From Thermoguttaceae bacterium (lineage in GTDB: Bacteria; Planctomycetota; Planctomycetia; Pirellulales; Thermoguttaceae), in contig JANLFZ010000374.1 of the NCBI GenBank assembly GCA_024653385.1, positions 1-6,180 on the forward strand: a DNA stretch of 6,180 nucleotides. Reading direction: 5' to 3'. Of the stretch, positions 5,068-6,180 are shown one piece after another. A program made the position numbers and the translations under genes. Under the pieces are notes generated by a model. That model searched no databases, was not told the origin of the DNA, and saw nothing but the letters and a program-made list of their open reading frames with translations. Numbering within the stretch: the stretch's first letter is position 1; every line of letters starts with the position of its first letter.

Positions 5068-5718
5068 ATGTCCGCCTCCAGCCAGACCGATCACTTGCTC
5101 GTCGAACGGGTCCGCGCGGGCGATGCCGATGCGTGGAGCGAGTTCATTGCGCGCTTCGAAGGCCGGCTGATGGCCTTCGTCGAGAGCCGTACCCGCAACC
5201 GCGCCGCGGCCGAGGACGTGGTTCAAGAGACCTTCCTCGGGTTTCTGACAAGCCTGCCGAATTACGACAGCCGCCGGCCGCTGGAAGGCTACCTGTTTTC
5301 GATCGCCGCGCACAAGCTGACCGACCTCCTGCGCCGCGAAGGGCGCCGGCCAACGCTTCCGTTGGTTCCCGGGGGGTCCGACCCCAGCAGCTACGATCCG
5401 CCGGGGCCGGCCCGGGCGCCCAGCAGCCTGGTTCGCAGCCGCGAGCGGCGCCAATTGGAAGAGTCGGCCCTGGTGCAGGCCATGGCAGGGCAGATTGCCG
5501 CCTGGCAGGCGCGGGGCGACTGGCAGAAAGTCGAGTGCGTCGAACTCATCTTCGTGCGGGGCTTGCCGAACAAAACGGTGGCAGCCCGGCTGGGGATGTC
5601 GGAACAGACGGTGGCCAATTACAAGTTCGAGTTCCTTGCGAAGCTGCGCGCCGCGGTACGCAAGCAGGGTCTGCCCGAGGAGGTTTTCCCGGAACTGTAC
5701 GAAGACGAAGGCGCCTAG
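5068..5718 (+). CDS. ECF-type RNA polymerase sigma factor
   Basis: A 216-residue sigma factor of the extracytoplasmic-function class, which directs RNA polymerase to specific promoters. Region 2 covers about residues 9-91: LLVERVRAGDADAWSEFIAR (10-29), the AEDVVQETF signature (48-56) and the DNA-melting segment ending GYLFSIAAHKLTDLLRRE (74-91). A roughly 40-residue Pro/Ser-rich linker follows. Region 4 covers about residues 133-198, with the helix-turn-helix LPNKTVAARLGMSEQTVANY (166-185), which reads the -35 element. There is no third domain. The start at 5068 places region 2 eight residues in, as is usual, but there is no good ribosome binding site. A zinc-finger anti-sigma-like gene follows 45 bases downstream and a kinase operon precedes it, so control by phosphorylation, by an anti-sigma factor, or both is plausible. 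Planctomycete ECF groups linked to Ser/Thr kinases are established knowledge; I cannot assign a specific group here. Confidence 0.93.
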   Translation: MSASSQTDHLLVERVRAGDADAWSEFIARFEGRLMAFVESRTRNRAAAEDVVQETFLGFLTSLPNYDSRRPLEGYLFSIAAHKLTDLLRREGRRPTLPLVPGGSDPSSYDPPGPARAPSSLVRSRERRQLEESALVQAMAGQIAAWQARGDWQKVECVELIFVRGLPNKTVAARLGMSEQTVANYKFEFLAKLRAAVRKQGLPEEVFPELYEDEGA

Positions 5719-5724
5719 CGCGAA

Positions 5725-5746
5725 CGTGGCGTGTCCCACGCGGGAC
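5725..5746 (+). promoter_or_regulatory. Small overlapping hairpins in the sigma/anti-sigma junction
   Basis: CGTGG (5725-5729) pairs with CCACG (5736-5740), and GTCCC (5733-5737) pairs with GGGAC (5742-5746). The stems overlap and exclude each other. They are short and lack a T-run, so they are not a terminator. They may slightly tune expression of the downstream gene. Confidence 0.2.
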
Positions 5747-5763
5747 GAGCACGAGAGAACATC

Positions 5764-6180
5764 ATGGCCCAGTCGGTCGGCACGTCGGAACTCGAGGCGT
5801 ATCTCGACGAGGCCCTTCCCGCCGAGGAGATGGCCCGCATCGAGAAGGCCTTGCGCAAGGATGGGGCCTTGGTTCGGCAGCTTGCCGCGATTCAAGCCCG
5901 GCGTGACGCGGGGCTGCATTCGCTCGGCAGCATCTGGCGCCGCCACCGGCTGAGCTGTCCGAGCCGCCAGCAGTGGGGCAGCTATCTTCTCGGCGCGCTG
6001 TCCGAAGAGGCCGCCGAGTACTTCCGCTTTCACCTCGAGGCCGTCGGTTGCCGGTTCTGCGAGGCCAACCTGACCGACCTGCGCCGGCAACAAGGCGAAT
6101 CGCAGGAGGCGGCCCAGGTGCGCCGCGGCAAGTACTTCCAGTCGAGTGTCGGCCGCCTCCGCTCGGCGGAAGACAAAACG
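5764..6180 (+). CDS. Zinc-finger anti-sigma-like protein (3' end outside window)
   Basis: Only the first 139 residues lie in the window and the frame is open at the edge. Residues 65-103 resemble the zinc-binding fold of anti-sigma factors (zf-HC2/ZAS type): Cys65, then YLLGALSEE (74-82), then His90-x5-Cys96-x2-Cys99. The usual spacing is His-x3-Cys-x2-Cys, so the site is longer by two residues. Residues 10-43 (ELEAYLDEALPAEEM at 9-23) look like a second, earlier copy of the same helical module without the metal ligands. No membrane helix appears in the visible part. The start at 5764 has a purine-rich GAGAGA (5753-5758) 5 bases upstream. Its place directly after an ECF sigma factor, 45 bases away, fits a cognate anti-sigma factor or regulator. 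The residues after 120 (GKYFQSS) begin an unidentified region. Confidence 0.8.
   Translation, partial: MAQSVGTSELEAYLDEALPAEEMARIEKALRKDGALVRQLAAIQARRDAGLHSLGSIWRRHRLSCPSRQQWGSYLLGALSEEAAEYFRFHLEAVGCRFCEANLTDLRRQQGESQEAAQVRRGKYFQSSVGRLRSAEDKT

Noticed and set aside
4988..5170. Possible 60-residue small protein, with an ATG overlapping the stop of the four-helix protein by one base
   Set aside because: The overlap would suit translational coupling, but it runs about 100 bases into the sigma gene, and its Arg/Pro/Ser-rich end looks like out-of-frame coding. Not supported without conservation data.

Overview
The window is GC-rich DNA with short intergenic gaps and all genes on the + strand. It most likely comes from a planctomycete, probably of the Pirellula type. 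Three things suggest this: the kinase resembles a planctomycete Ser/Thr kinase family as I remember it (G-loop, 'DYG', 'ESVGTVHYMAPE', then a polytopic membrane tail); the ECF sigma factor and zinc-finger partner next to it are of a kind common there; and the left end carries long palindromic repeats (arm core CGCCAGCGAGGG). This is a judgement from sequence feel, not a database result.

Layout. Bases 1-171 hold two copies of a long inverted repeat resembling a REP element, plus a partial third arm. Bases 172-313 form the leader of the first gene and contain a tight hairpin. Six genes follow: a membrane-anchored coiled-coil protein (314-1120); a small protein with one clear FHA domain and a probable degenerate second one (1206-1808); a Ser/Thr protein kinase with a multi-pass membrane C-terminus (1926-3953); a four-helix membrane protein with a probable extracytoplasmic domain (3984-4988); an ECF RNA polymerase sigma factor (5068-5718); and the start of a zinc-finger anti-sigma-like protein that runs off the right edge (5764 to beyond 6180).

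Regulation. The FHA gene and the kinase gene are each preceded by the same 18-base block (15 of 18 identical). It reads as an extended -10 promoter: TGCTACGAT before the FHA gene, TGTTACAAT before the kinase. The kinase and the four-helix protein are 30 bases apart, and the latter has a near-perfect Shine-Dalgarno sequence. The sigma and anti-sigma-like genes follow closely with no visible terminator.

Working model (inference). A membrane-embedded kinase, an FHA phosphothreonine reader, a putative extracytoplasmic sensor and a sigma/anti-sigma-like pair form one signalling cassette. It would pass an envelope or membrane signal to transcription by phosphorylation. The kinase-FHA-ECF combination with these two membrane proteins of unknown function is the best candidate here for a poorly described system. 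Family-level ECF-kinase linkage in planctomycetes is already known.
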